Shown: positions 43,061 through 53,028 of the stretch, piece after piece
How positions within the stretch are numbered: position 1 is the stretch's first letter
Layout of the letters: every line of letters begins with the position of its first letter
Assembly: GCF_900113245.1 (NCBI RefSeq)
Contig: NZ_FOOQ01000001.1
Coordinates: 1,418,770 to 1,482,769, forward strand
Direction: 5' to 3'
Source of the DNA: Halopelagius inordinatus
GTDB taxonomy: Archaea; Halobacteriota; Halobacteria; Halobacteriales; Haloferacaceae
DNA: 64,000 nucleotides
The notes under the pieces: model-generated
What the model was told of the DNA's origin: nothing
Databases searched by the model: none
Seen by the model: only the letters and a program-made list of their open reading frames with translations
Made by a program: the position numbers and the translations under genes

Positions 43061-44932
43061 ATGTTTGATATGGGTCGTGTTAAAAAGGGCATTCAGCATA
43101 TCCTACACGGAAACCTATCTGAGCCAATTGATTTCATTATCAGAGAACGAGGAATATCAAGGATAGATAAATTTGTTGATTCTTTTGAGTCTCGCGAGAG
43201 TATCGTTTCCCCTGAGAAAGAGTCTATCGTACAGAATAATGAATGGTACTTTCCCGTCACCAGAACTGATGAGACAGAGTTCATTTCAGAAGAACCGGTC
43301 AGTCGAATCGATTTCCATGTCGTTAAAGCAGGGGCTACAGGGACGTTCGAGGTATGCGGAGAATTTACTACGACCGTTGGAGATACCGTTCAGCGAACAG
43401 TAACGAAGGATTCTAACCATCCTCAGGAACGAGAGCACTGTTCTATCCAGTTCACGTTTGACGAACCCGTGATAGAAGGCACGTTGACGCTGGAGGCAGC
43501 CAATAGTTCCACTAATTCAGTAGGTACTGCTCTACTCAACGCGGTGACTGAACAAGACCGGTATGAGGGGCAAAGACCACGGCTTCAAATCCCTCGTCTC
43601 CGCCGGGAGACAGACAACCCTCCGATAATTTTACTGTCCATTGATGCGTTGCGATGGGACGTCACCGAACTACTGACTTGGCTATTTGGTTCGTACGCCG
43701 ACGACTTCGAACAACCTGAGGAACCTCGTACCCAAGGACGATGGACCGCCCCGTCACACGGGTCGATGTTTACCGGCGTCCATCCGGGCGACCACAGGTA
43801 CGTGGGTGCTCGCAAGCCGGGCGATCCAAGTCGCCCAATCCACCCAGAACTGGAGTCGATTCCGAAGTTACTCTCGCGTCGCGGCTACAAATCGTCGGCC
43901 ATCGTGAGCCACACGCGGATCCTGCCGGAGTTCGGCTTCGGTCGTGGATTCGACCGGTTCAAACTCCATAAGATGGCTCACGACCGTTGGAACACCAGAG
44001 AGACTGACGCGCGGGCAACCGTCGACCAACTGATCGAATGGTTGGATGTCGACGTTGGAACTTCAAACGTATTCTACTTCGCTCACCTCTTCGACGCACA
44101 CTACCCGTACTATCCACCACGAAGCCTTCACGACGGTGATTCGGTAGATTACGACGTGATTCAGCAGTTTACAGATCTCCGTCCGGACAACTCGGACTAC
44201 CTGAAACTCATTGAGTCTACCGACGACCCGATGGACCCGCAGGTGCTTGACGAAATCAAGCGGTACTACGGTCAATCAGTCGACTACATCGGGTCGCAGT
44301 TGGTGCGTCTGTTCGACCGGTTGGAAACACACGATCTGTACGACGACGCGTTGATATTCATCACCGGAGACCACGGGGAAGAGTTCGGTGAACGGGGAGT
44401 TTACAGCCATACGTCCCTATACGACGAGAACATTCGACCGGCCGTGTTGGTGAAGCCTCCGGAGAACACCGATTGGAGCGTGCCGACGGAGACGGACGAA
44501 TTAGATATATTGCCGACAATCGCTCGTGCAGTCGGTGAATCACCACCGTCGTACTGTCCGGGCGTCCCGTGGCAAGAGGACGTCCCTAGACGCACTCGAA
44601 TTACCGAACGAATAGACCCCGACTGGTACAACGTATCTATCGAAGAAGAGGGCATAAAGGGGATATTCACCTACCCGGAGAACTTCCCCGACCGACCGAC
44701 CGAGAGGACGGTCGACCGAGGTCCAGAGTACGAGGAGTTCTACCGACTCGAAGCGGTCAGGGAGGGGAATACGGATGACCACGCAGATAGCATCGACGAG
44801 GACACAAAGCGACGCCTGCGAGAGAAGGCCGCATCGTTCGTAACGAAGAAACCGATCGTAGACGACTCGGGACTCGTCGCAGAGACCGATCAGGAGACGA
44901 AAGAACACCTTCGACAGTTGGGATACTTCTAA
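43061..44932 (+). CDS. Sulfatase-fold (alkaline phosphatase superfamily) enzyme
   Basis: A 623-residue protein. Residues 1-165 are an unrecognised beta-rich domain. From about 188 the AlkP/sulfatase fold shows PPIILLSIDALRWDVTELL, GRWTAPSHGSMFTGVHPGDH, FAHLFDAHYPYYPPRSL, FITGDHGEEFGERGVYSHTSLYDE and LDILPTIARAVGE. The nucleophile position (TAPSHGSMFTG) has Thr/Ser and no Cys, so it is unlikely to be a formylglycine sulfatase; phosphotransfer is more likely. No membrane helix. The AT-rich box immediately upstream (43048-43056) leaves the start uncertain; ATG 43070 is an alternative. It overlaps the convergent acetyltransferase by four bases. Confidence 0.75.
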   Translation: MFDMGRVKKGIQHILHGNLSEPIDFIIRERGISRIDKFVDSFESRESIVSPEKESIVQNNEWYFPVTRTDETEFISEEPVSRIDFHVVKAGATGTFEVCGEFTTTVGDTVQRTVTKDSNHPQEREHCSIQFTFDEPVIEGTLTLEAANSSTNSVGTALLNAVTEQDRYEGQRPRLQIPRLRRETDNPPIILLSIDALRWDVTELLTWLFGSYADDFEQPEEPRTQGRWTAPSHGSMFTGVHPGDHRYVGARKPGDPSRPIHPELESIPKLLSRRGYKSSAIVSHTRILPEFGFGRGFDRFKLHKMAHDRWNTRETDARATVDQLIEWLDVDVGTSNVFYFAHLFDAHYPYYPPRSLHDGDSVDYDVIQQFTDLRPDNSDYLKLIESTDDPMDPQVLDEIKRYYGQSVDYIGSQLVRLFDRLETHDLYDDALIFITGDHGEEFGERGVYSHTSLYDENIRPAVLVKPPENTDWSVPTETDELDILPTIARAVGESPPSYCPGVPWQEDVPRRTRITERIDPDWYNVSIEEEGIKGIFTYPENFPDRPTERTVDRGPEYEEFYRLEAVREGNTDDHADSIDEDTKRRLREKAASFVTKKPIVDDSGLVAETDQETKEHLRQLGYF

Positions 44933-45453
44933 CGTTCGTGGTCCAATTGTTCGCTTCGGAGGCGGTCGTAGTGGTCTTCGTCCCGACTTGAGAACTGTGT
45001 CGCAGGGTGGCCGCCGACGATAGCGCACTTTGGAACATCTTCGACGACGACACTTCCCGCTTGGACGATTGCACCCTCTCCTATCGTCACTCCCGGGAGG
45101 ATGATAACTCGGTGGCCGAACCAGACGTTGTCCTCTACGACCACCGGTTCGTGAATCATCTCGTCGTCGTAGGGGAGTTCTTCACCGTGGTAGTTGTGCC
45201 GTTGGGTGTGAATGATACAGTCGCGGCCGGAATGAAAGTGGTCTCCGATTTCTACCTCGCCTTCGCCATTGACCTCCAGTCCGTTGAAGTGGACGTCGTC
45301 GCCGAGAGTGGTAGATCGGCTCAGATTCGTCGGTCCGTTCACTCGTAAACCGGACCCGTACGACCGTACTTGTGCCTTCACGAACGTGGTGTAAAAACGG
45401 CGTATGAGTTCCGAACGAACCGAACGATAGGCGTGGTAACTCTCGGACAACAT
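44929..45453 (-). CDS. Hexapeptide-repeat acetyltransferase (WbbJ/LacA type)
   Basis: A 174-residue left-handed beta-helix enzyme. The repeat region FNGLEVNGEGEVEIGDHFHSGRDCII leads into the catalytic His area THRHNYHGEELPYDDE (IIHTQRHNYHG) and the acetyl-CoA loop VWFGHRVIILPGVTIGEGAIVQAGSVVVEDVP. Such enzymes O-acetylate sugars; the likely target is a cluster glycan. It has its own promoter region (45454-45622) shared with the divergent aglF. Confidence 0.85.
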   Translation of the reverse strand: MLSESYHAYRSVRSELIRRFYTTFVKAQVRSYGSGLRVNGPTNLSRSTTLGDDVHFNGLEVNGEGEVEIGDHFHSGRDCIIHTQRHNYHGEELPYDDEMIHEPVVVEDNVWFGHRVIILPGVTIGEGAIVQAGSVVVEDVPKCAIVGGHPATQFSSRDEDHYDRLRSEQLDHER

Positions 45454-45622
45454 GGACTGGTCGTGGTTCTTCCGCTATCGTTATTAGATTGACTGTGGGT
45501 GTATCCGATTCGAGCGGTAACTCGGGTAGCCGGTGTGGCGACGGCCGAGAGACACGACTCGGTAGGAGCCAGCGAGGAATACCTCACAAACATATTTACA
45601 ACATCCACTTGAATCTACGATC

Positions 45623-46372
45623 ATGCAAGCAGTCGTCCTCGCCGCCGGCAAAGGAACGAGACTCCGCCCACTCACAGACGACAAACCGAAGGGGATGGTC
45701 GAAGTCGACGGGAAACCCATTCTCACGCACTGTTTCGACCAACTCGTCGACCTCGGCGCGGAGAAACTCGTCGTCGTCGTCGGCTACAAAAAGGAGGTCA
45801 TCATCAGCCACTACGACGACGAGTACAGGGGCGTTCCGATCACCTACACCCACCAACGCGAACAGAAGGGACTCGCGCACGCCCTCCTGACCGTCGAAGA
45901 CCACATCGACGAGGACTTCATGTTGATGCTCGGAGACAACATCTTCGAGGCGAACCTCGGCGACGTGGTCAAGCGACAACGCGAGGACCGGGCCGACGCC
46001 GCGTTCCTCGTCGAGGAGGTGCCGTGGGAGGAAGCGTCTCGCTACGGCGTCTGCGTGACGAACGACTACGGCGAAATCACCGAGGTCGTCGAGAAACCGG
46101 ACGACCCGCAGTCGAACTTGGTGATGACGGGGTTCTACACGTTCAGCCCGGAGATATTCCACGCGTGTCACCTCGTCCAACCCTCGAACCGCGGCGAGTA
46201 CGAGATAAGCGAAGCCGTCGACTTGCTCATCCGGTCGGGGCGGACGATCGACGCCATCGGCATCGAAGGGTGGCGGTTGGACATCGGTTACCCCGAGGAC
46301 AGAGACGAAGCGGAGCGTCGCCTGACCGGCGAAACCGACGGCGAGAGCGAAGCCGCCGCGAGCTCCGAGTAA
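45623..46372 (+). CDS. aglF: UTP-glucose-1-phosphate uridylyltransferase
   Basis: A 249-residue nucleotidyltransferase that makes UDP-glucose for the hexuronic acids of the N-glycan. The signature AVVLAAGKGTRLRPLTDDKPKGMVEVDGKPIL, the Mg site MLMLGDNIF and the TGFYTF sugar site are present. It carries an acidic C-terminal tail. In H. volcanii aglF heads the same group of genes. It marks the second conserved edge of the locus; the preceding 17 kb differs. Confidence 0.9.
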   Translation: MQAVVLAAGKGTRLRPLTDDKPKGMVEVDGKPILTHCFDQLVDLGAEKLVVVVGYKKEVIISHYDDEYRGVPITYTHQREQKGLAHALLTVEDHIDEDFMLMLGDNIFEANLGDVVKRQREDRADAAFLVEEVPWEEASRYGVCVTNDYGEITEVVEKPDDPQSNLVMTGFYTFSPEIFHACHLVQPSNRGEYEISEAVDLLIRSGRTIDAIGIEGWRLDIGYPEDRDEAERRLTGETDGESEAAASSE

Positions 46373-46420
46373 CCACCCGACCGCGACGCCTTTGTACCCG
46401 AGAGTGTGAAGCGAACGGTG

Positions 46421-47317
46421 ATGTCCGACACAGTTCGTCCCAGCGTCTCCGTCGTCGTCCCCGTCTACAACGACCCGGAGGGGATACGCGACACGCTCTC
46501 GACTCTCACTTCGCAGACGTACCCGTCGGACCGGTTGGAGATACTCCCCGTCGACAACGGGTCCACCGACCGAACCCGCGATGTCATCCGTCAGTTCGCC
46601 GCCGAGTACGACACGATCGAGCTGGTGGTCGAAGACGAGATACAGGGGTCCTACGCCGCTCGGAATGCGGGGATAGAGGTGTCCACCGGCGACGTGTTGG
46701 CGTTCGTCGACGCGGACATGTACGCGGACGACGACTGGCTGGTCTCGGCCGTCGAAGCGACGGCGGACGCTCCGTACGTCGGGTGTAACGTCGAACTCGT
46801 CGTCGACGGCGAGGAAACTCTCGCCGCCGAGTTCGACGCGCAGACGGCGTTTCCGGTCGAGCGGTATCTCCGTCACCAGCAGTACGCGCCGACGTGTTGT
46901 CTCCTCGTCCGTCGGTCGGTCGTCGAAGACGTGGGGGCGTTCGACCCGCGCCTCGTCTCCGGCGGCGATTCGGAGTTCGGGACGCGCGTCGCGGACGCGG
47001 GATACGCACAGTCGTTCGCGGCGGACGCGACGCTCTATCACCCGGTACGCGACTCGTTCGGGTCGCTGGTGAAGAAGGAACTCCGAGTCGGCCGCGGTCT
47101 CTGTCAAAGACAGGAGGTTTATCCCGAACGGTTCGGCCGCCCGGGGATACCGCCCCGTCCGAGCGGTGCGAAATCGGCCGAAGACGACGGCGACGGCGCG
47201 CCGCTACCGACGCCGAAGCGGATGCTGTTCGACGCGCTCTCGGCGTCGATGACGGGAGTGCGCGCTCTCGGCTATTACCGCGAATACGCCCGGTACGTCC
47301 GGGGGAACGCCCGCTGA
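46421..47317 (+). CDS. GT2 family glycosyltransferase (AglE/AglI type)
   Basis: A 298-residue family 2 transferase with [20 protein letters not shown] at the start, the DxD-type [14 protein letters not shown] near residue 95, [25 protein letters not shown] as acceptor loop, and the C-terminal helices [13 protein letters not shown]. The Asp signature and position after aglF fit the H. volcanii pentasaccharide transferases (AglI by position, AglE by my reading of sequence type). It adds a sugar to the dolichol-linked chain on the cytoplasmic face. ATG at 46421; a GTG five codons earlier is in frame. Confidence 0.82.
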   Translation: MSDTVRPSVSVVVPVYNDPEGIRDTLSTLTSQTYPSDRLEILPVDNGSTDRTRDVIRQFAAEYDTIELVVEDEIQGSYAARNAGIEVSTGDVLAFVDADMYADDDWLVSAVEATADAPYVGCNVELVVDGEETLAAEFDAQTAFPVERYLRHQQYAPTCCLLVRRSVVEDVGAFDPRLVSGGDSEFGTRVADAGYAQSFAADATLYHPVRDSFGSLVKKELRVGRGLCQRQEVYPERFGRPGIPPRPSGAKSAEDDGDGAPLPTPKRMLFDALSASMTGVRALGYYREYARYVRGNAR

Positions 47318-47333
47318 GAACGATAGGTCCGCG

Positions 47334-48275
47334 TTACGAGTTCACCTTCTCCACCAGATTCGGCGTCAACATCCCGTACAGGTAGCCGAACCCGACGGCG
47401 GCGGTGAACACGAATATCGCCACCAACTGCTTGACCTTCGCCGCGGAGGGCTCCTTTGCCAACTGATACAGTCGCGCCGGGACGTACTCGACCAGCAGGT
47501 CCTTCAGATACTCGTTTTTCCCGTCCGAGGCCTGCGGGAGGAGGAGGTCCATGACGCGCTTCGAGTAGCCCTGCCAGAAGGACCGGAAGACGAGCCACCG
47601 CGGTTCGGTGCGGTACTCGAACAGTTTGTGGTGGACGCGCGCGCGTTTGTTGTAGATGACGCGCTTGCCCGTCTGCTCGTGGATGCGGATACAGACCGGC
47701 GCTTCGTGCGCCTGAATGTGTCTGTCGCCCTTCCGGCCGGTGTTCTCGTCGTAGCCGCCGACGTCGAGGAAGACGTCGCGCTTGTAAGAGATGTTCGAAC
47801 CGTAGGTGTTTCTGACCTCCTCCATGTGGCGTCCGAAGCCCCGTTCGTCACAGCCGACGAGCCAGTAGAACTCCGAGGGGAAGAAGTCGGGCTTGTCCGC
47901 GACCCAGTCGGGGACGACGTTGCCGCCGACGGCGACGGCGTCGGGGTTCTCCTCGTACGTTCGGACGAGTTTCTCTATCCAGTCGGGTTCGGCCGTCGCG
48001 TCGTCGTCTATCATCGCGACGACGTCGCCGGTGGCTATCTTCGCGCCTTTGGTCCGACTGTAGGAGATACCGCGGTTCTCGTCGTTGCAGTGGAGGACGA
48101 CGTTCTCCACGTCGCCGAAGTCCTCCTCGACGCGCGCGAACACCGCTTCGTTCCCGTCGACGACGAGAACCACCTCGATGGATTCGTAGCTCTGTGCGAG
48201 GACGCTCTCGACCGCCTCGGAGAAGGAGGGGTAGCGGTCCATCGAGTACGTACAGACCACCACGGAGACTTTCAT
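47334..48275 (-). CDS. aglG: GT2 family hexuronic acid transferase
   Basis: A 313-residue family 2 transferase. It starts KVSVVVCTYSMDRYPSFSEAVESVLAQSYE; the Asp triplet VVAMIDDDATAEPDW (near residue 90) is the metal site, and PDFFPSEFYWLVGCDERGFG is typical of AglG. A C-terminal membrane-associated segment (VKQLVAIFVFTAAVGFGYLYGML) ties it to the membrane. In H. volcanii AglG, next to aglB, adds the second glycan sugar (a hexuronic acid). Convergent with the GT2 gene and divergent from aglB. Confidence 0.88.
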   Translation of the reverse strand: MKVSVVVCTYSMDRYPSFSEAVESVLAQSYESIEVVLVVDGNEAVFARVEEDFGDVENVVLHCNDENRGISYSRTKGAKIATGDVVAMIDDDATAEPDWIEKLVRTYEENPDAVAVGGNVVPDWVADKPDFFPSEFYWLVGCDERGFGRHMEEVRNTYGSNISYKRDVFLDVGGYDENTGRKGDRHIQAHEAPVCIRIHEQTGKRVIYNKRARVHHKLFEYRTEPRWLVFRSFWQGYSKRVMDLLLPQASDGKNEYLKDLLVEYVPARLYQLAKEPSAAKVKQLVAIFVFTAAVGFGYLYGMLTPNLVEKVNS

Positions 48276-48354
48276 TTGCGGTGCGTTCCGAACGCGTCCG
48301 AATAAGCGTTACCCTTCCAGAGCGTCCGAGAACCCCGAACACGGGCAAATCGGT

Positions 48355-48370
48355 CATCATAAGGCTTATG
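48355..48370 (+). promoter_or_regulatory. TATA region of aglB
   Basis: The stretch CATAAGGCTTATG lies about 27 nt before the aglB ATG, matching a leaderless start. Confidence 0.4.
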
Positions 48371-48395
48371 CGTCAAACCAAGACCACTCTACACA

Positions 48396-51300
48396 ATGAG
48401 CGACGAACAGCGAGAGAGCACCTCCGCGTTGGGGAGCCGTCACGATTCCCCGGCGGTGGTCGGTCTCCTCCGTAGACACTATCCGAAAGCCGTCCTCTCC
48501 GTCATCTTCGCGGTGATGCTCACCATACGTCTCCGCGCGTACGACAAGTTCGTTCGGGACGGGTCCGTCTACTTCGCGGGTAACGACGCCTGGTACCACC
48601 TCCGCCAGGTGAACTACACGGTCAGAAACTGGCCCTTCACGATGCCGTTCGACCCCTGGACCGGGTTCCCGTACGGGACTCTGGCGGGTCAGTTCGGTAC
48701 GCTGTACGACCAACTGGTCGCGACGGCGGCGCTTATCGTCGGACTCGGCGACCCCTCCTCCGCGCTCGTCGCGAAGACGCTTTTGGTCGCCCCGGCCGTC
48801 TTCGGCGCGTTGACGGTCATCCCGACGTACCTCGTCGGTAAGCGCCTCGGCGGGCGCATCGGCGGACTGCTCGGTGCGGTCATCCTGATGTTGCTCCCGG
48901 GGACGTTCCTCCGGCGCGGCCTCGTCGGCTTCGCCGACCACAACGTCGCCGAACCGCTGTTCATGGGCCTCGCAGTCGCCGCCACGATGGTCGCACTCAC
49001 CGTCGCCGACCGCGAGAAACCCATCTGGGAACTCGTCTCCGCCCGCGACCGAGACGCGCTTCGAGCGCCGACGACGTGGGCGGTTGTCGCGGGCGTCGCG
49101 ATGGCGCTGTATCTGGCCGTCTGGCCGCCGGGCATCCTCCTCATCGGTATCTTCGGAATCTACCTCGTCTTCCAGTCGGTGAGCGACGTGATGCAGGAGA
49201 AGACGCCCGAACACACGCTCTTTGTCGGTGCCGTCTCCATGGCGGTGACGGGCCTCGTCATGGTCCTGCTCATAGAAGAGCCGGGCTTCGGCGTCACCGG
49301 CTTCTCGCTCCTGCAGCCGCTGTTTGCGTTCGGCGTCGCCGCGGGCGCGGTGGTTCTCGCCGCCCTCGCACGGCAGATAGAGGACAGAGGACTCGACGAC
49401 TGGGCGTTCCCGGTCGCCGTCTTCGGACTGCTCGCCGTCGCACTCGGCCTGTTCGCCGTCGTCCTCCCGAGCGTCTTCGACAGCATCACCCGAAACCTGC
49501 TCCGGACGGTCGGGTTCAGCGCGGGCGCGGAGACGCGCACCATCGGCGAGGCGCAGCCGTTCCTCTCGCAGAGCACCCTCCAGCGGTTGCAGATGACCGC
49601 GGTGAACCGCATCATAAGCGAGTACGGGTTCACGTTCTTCACGGGTCTGGCTGCGGCCGTCTGGTTGACCATCAAACCACACATCCGAAGCGGCGACACC
49701 CGGAAGATTGGATACGTCGTCGGCGGTTTGGCCGTCATCGGTCTGCTGTTTCTCGTCCCCGGGATTCCGGCAGCCATCGGCGGCGCACTCGGCGTGGCAC
49801 CGTCGCTCGTCGGCCTCGGTATCGTCTCTCTGCTCTTCTTGGGAGCGGTCCTGCAGGCGGAGTACGAGCCCGAACACCTGTTCGTTCTCGTCTGGGTGGC
49901 GTTCATCACCTCGGCGGCGTTCACGCAGGTTCGCTTCAACTACTACCTCGCCGTCGGCGTCGCGGTGATGAACGCGTACTTCGTCGGCCAGTTCCTCGGT
50001 TCCACCTACCTCGATTTCGACAGCGTCTCGCGCTTCGACGACATCTCGGCGTATCAGGTACTCGCCGTCGCCGCGGCCCTGATGCTCATCCTGACGCCGG
50101 TGTTGGTCGTTCCGCTCGGCGTCCGAAGTACCGGCAACGCCCAGTTCGACCAATCCTCGAACGCGTGGGAGACCGCCGGCCAGGCGAACCCCGGCGAGGC
50201 GACCGAGTGGCAGGGCAGTCTGGAGTGGATGAGCGAACAGACGCCCGCCGAAGGTCGATTCGGCGGCGCGTCCAACGAGATGGAGTACTACGGGACGTAC
50301 GAGTACACCGACGACTACGAGTATCCCGACGGCGCGTACGGCGTGATGTCGTGGTGGGACTACGGCCACTTCATCACCGTCATGGGCGACCGCATCCCGA
50401 ACGCCAACCCGTTCCAGCAGGGAGCCACCACGGCGGCGAACTTCCTTCTCGCGCCCAACGAGACGCAGGCACAGGACGTTCTCGCGGCTCAGAGCACCGA
50501 GGGCGACCAGACTCGGTACGTGATGGTCGACTGGAAGATGGCGACGCCCGGTTCGAAGTTCGGCGCGCCGACCATCTGGTACGACGCCGAGAACGTCTCG
50601 CAAAACCAGTTCTACGAGCCGATATACCGGTTCGACCAGGAGGGACAGTACCAGGGTAACTTCCTCGTTCGTCATCAGCGCTACTACGACAGCATGATGA
50701 CGCGTCTCTACCTCTACCACGGGAGCGCACACGAACCGAGCCCCGTCGTCGTCGACTGGGAACCGCAGTCGGTGAGTTCCGGCTCCGGTGAGAGGACGGT
50801 GAAGGCCGCACCGACCGGAAACGAGACGACTGTGAAGACGTTCGACAACATGAGCGCGGCGCGTCAGTACGTCGCCGAGGACGGCACCGCGCAGATAGGC
50901 GGCATCGGGTCGTACCCGTCCGAACGCGTCCCGGCGCTGGAGAACTACCGACTCACGAAGGTGTCGAACTCCTCTGCGACGCAGTCGAACGCCTACCTCC
51001 GGCAACTGTACGGCGACGCCCGGATGGCGGGCGTCCAACCGCAGGCCACGCTCCCCAGCGACCCCTCGTGGGTGAAGACGTTCGAGCGCGTCCCCGGCGC
51101 GACGGTGTCCGGAAGCGGCGCGCCCGCGAACGCGAACGTGACGGCGAGCGTCGAGATGAACGTCCCGACGTCGAACTCGACGTTCACGTACACGCAACGG
51201 GCGCAAGCCGACGAGAACGGCGAGTTCACCATGACGCTGCCGTACGCCACCACGGGCTACGACGAGTACGGCCCCGAAAACGGTTACACGAACGTCAGCG

Positions 51301-51593
51301 TCCGCGCGGCCGGTCCGTACACCATCTCCTCGGGCGCGTCGCTCAACGAGAGCGGCTACGTCGTCAGCCAGCAGGCGAATCTCTCCGTCGAGGAGGGACA
51401 GGTCAACGGCGCGGAAGACGGGAACGTCAGCGTCGAACTCGAACGCAGCGCAGAGCAGCTAGAGATCAACTCCGGGTCGTCCGACTCGGGGTCGGAGTCG
51501 AGCGGTGAGTCCGACTCCGGCGAGCAGTCGTCTCTCGCGTCCGACGGGGACGTGACCGCGGTTTCGGAGTCGACCGCGACCCGCGCCGCGTAA
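48396..51593 (+). CDS. aglB: Archaeal oligosaccharyltransferase
   Basis: A 1065-residue Stt3/AglB enzyme that moves the dolichol-linked glycan to Asn of N-x-S/T sites on the outer face. It has an N-terminal cytoplasmic tail, a luminal loop with RDGSVYFAGNDAWYHLRQVNY (acidic metal site), about 13 membrane segments to residue 575, and the catalytic WWDYG motif near residues 653-657 (GVMSWWDYGHFITVMGDR). A soluble C-terminal domain with a beta-sandwich-like end follows. The last 45 residues are a Ser/Glu/Asp-rich tail. The ATG lies about 27 nt after a TATA-like element. Confidence 0.96.
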   Translation: MSDEQRESTSALGSRHDSPAVVGLLRRHYPKAVLSVIFAVMLTIRLRAYDKFVRDGSVYFAGNDAWYHLRQVNYTVRNWPFTMPFDPWTGFPYGTLAGQFGTLYDQLVATAALIVGLGDPSSALVAKTLLVAPAVFGALTVIPTYLVGKRLGGRIGGLLGAVILMLLPGTFLRRGLVGFADHNVAEPLFMGLAVAATMVALTVADREKPIWELVSARDRDALRAPTTWAVVAGVAMALYLAVWPPGILLIGIFGIYLVFQSVSDVMQEKTPEHTLFVGAVSMAVTGLVMVLLIEEPGFGVTGFSLLQPLFAFGVAAGAVVLAALARQIEDRGLDDWAFPVAVFGLLAVALGLFAVVLPSVFDSITRNLLRTVGFSAGAETRTIGEAQPFLSQSTLQRLQMTAVNRIISEYGFTFFTGLAAAVWLTIKPHIRSGDTRKIGYVVGGLAVIGLLFLVPGIPAAIGGALGVAPSLVGLGIVSLLFLGAVLQAEYEPEHLFVLVWVAFITSAAFTQVRFNYYLAVGVAVMNAYFVGQFLGSTYLDFDSVSRFDDISAYQVLAVAAALMLILTPVLVVPLGVRSTGNAQFDQSSNAWETAGQANPGEATEWQGSLEWMSEQTPAEGRFGGASNEMEYYGTYEYTDDYEYPDGAYGVMSWWDYGHFITVMGDRIPNANPFQQGATTAANFLLAPNETQAQDVLAAQSTEGDQTRYVMVDWKMATPGSKFGAPTIWYDAENVSQNQFYEPIYRFDQEGQYQGNFLVRHQRYYDSMMTRLYLYHGSAHEPSPVVVDWEPQSVSSGSGERTVKAAPTGNETTVKTFDNMSAARQYVAEDGTAQIGGIGSYPSERVPALENYRLTKVSNSSATQSNAYLRQLYGDARMAGVQPQATLPSDPSWVKTFERVPGATVSGSGAPANANVTASVEMNVPTSNSTFTYTQRAQADENGEFTMTLPYATTGYDEYGPENGYTNVSVRAAGPYTISSGASLNESGYVVSQQANLSVEEGQVNGAEDGNVSVELERSAEQLEINSGSSDSGSESSGESDSGEQSSLASDGDVTAVSESTATRAA

Positions 51594-51735
51594 GCGTCTT
51601 CGACGGTCGATTCTTCTTCTTTCGACGTTCTCGACGGAGTTGCGGCCCTCGGCGTCGCGAGAGTGCCGCCCGCGAGGCGGCGTCGGGTCCGAAGAGCGGA
51701 GAAAATCCGAGTCGCGTCGAGAGTCGGACTCGCAG

Positions 51736-53028
51736 TTAGACCAGCGACTCGTAGACGATGCCGTCGCGCCGAGAGACGATGCTGCGCCCGTCGACGACGA
51801 CGGCGTCCGTCATCGCGTCGAACTCGTCGTCCAGTGCGGCGAACTCGTCCCAGTCGGTGACGACGAGTGCGGCGTCGGCGCCCGCCAACGCGTCCGCCGC
51901 AGAGTCGGCGTAGTCGATATCCGGGAAGTGCTCGCGCATGTTCTCCGTCGCGACGGGGTCGTAGCCGACCACGTCCGCGCCCGCGTCGAGGAGGGCGTCG
52001 ATGAGGGGAATGGCCCGAGAGTTGCGCACGTCGTCGGTTCCGGGCTTGAACGCGAGACCCAACACGGCGACGCGGGCGCCCGAGGGGTCGGTGTGCTCGC
52101 GGAGGATGTCGAGCATCCGGACGGGTTGTCTGTCGTTGACCTCGACTGCGGCTTCGAGCATCGTGGCTTCGTAGCCCGCGTCCCGCGCCGCGGCGACGAT
52201 GGCGGCGACGTCTTTGGGGAAGCAACTGCCGCCCCACCCCACGCCCGCGCCGAGGAACGCAGAGCCGATTCGAGAGTCCAGGCCGACGGCGTCCAACACC
52301 TCTTCGGAGTCGATTCCGTACTCCTTGCAGATGTTCGCGAGGTCGTTCGCGAGCGATATCTTCGAGGCGAGAAAGGCGTTGTTGGCGTACTTTATCATCT
52401 CCGCCTCGCGGACGCCCGTCTCGACGACGGGCGGCCCGCCGGCCCGTTCGACGAGGGGGTCGAACACGTCGCGGAGAAGCGCCGCCGCGCGGTCGGTCTG
52501 AGAGCCGAGGACGACTTTGTCCGGGCCGAGAAAGTCCGAGACGGCGCTTCCCTCTCGGAGGAACTCGGGGTTCATCCCGATGTCGAAGTCGGTGCCGAGT
52601 TCGAGTCCCGACTCGTCTTCGAGGAGAGGCGCGATGACCTCCTCCGTCGTCGTCGGGACGACGGTGCTCTTGGTGACGACGAGGTGGTAGCCGTCTTTGT
52701 CCGCGAGCGTTCGGCCGACGGACCGCGCGCCGGCCTCCATGATGGAGAGGTCGATGTGGCCGTCGTCTTCGGACGGCGTCGGAAGCGCGAGAAACGTCGC
52801 GTCGGTGTCGAGGATGGCGTCGTAATCGGTCGTCGCGCGGAGTCTGTCGCCCGCGTGTTTCTCTACGAGTTCGTCGAGGCCGGGTTCGTGAATCGGCGCG
52901 TCGCCGTCGTTCACCGACGCGACGATGTCCTCGTCGATGTCGACGTTCACCACGTCGTGTCCGACCTCGGCGAAGCACGCCGCGATAGTCGTCCCGACGT
53001 ACCCGCTCCCGATGATGCTGAGCTTCAT
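51736..53028 (-). CDS. aglM: UDP-glucose 6-dehydrogenase
   Basis: A 430-residue NAD-dependent dehydrogenase that oxidises UDP-glucose to UDP-glucuronic acid for N-glycan synthesis. The IGSGYVGTTIAACFAEVGHDVVNVDID nucleotide site, VTKSTVVPTTTEEV, MNPEFLREGSAVSDF and the catalytic-Cys motif GVGWGGSCFPKDV are all present, with the C-terminal substrate domain. It follows aglB in the conserved order. It works downstream of AglF. Confidence 0.93.
   Translation of the reverse strand: MKLSIIGSGYVGTTIAACFAEVGHDVVNVDIDEDIVASVNDGDAPIHEPGLDELVEKHAGDRLRATTDYDAILDTDATFLALPTPSEDDGHIDLSIMEAGARSVGRTLADKDGYHLVVTKSTVVPTTTEEVIAPLLEDESGLELGTDFDIGMNPEFLREGSAVSDFLGPDKVVLGSQTDRAAALLRDVFDPLVERAGGPPVVETGVREAEMIKYANNAFLASKISLANDLANICKEYGIDSEEVLDAVGLDSRIGSAFLGAGVGWGGSCFPKDVAAIVAAARDAGYEATMLEAAVEVNDRQPVRMLDILREHTDPSGARVAVLGLAFKPGTDDVRNSRAIPLIDALLDAGADVVGYDPVATENMREHFPDIDYADSAADALAGADAALVVTDWDEFAALDDEFDAMTDAVVVDGRSIVSRRDGIVYESLV

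Noticed and set aside
48366..51206. 946-codon minus-strand frame opposite aglB
   Set aside because: No recognisable protein; aglB, with its WWDYG motif, is certain on the plus strand.
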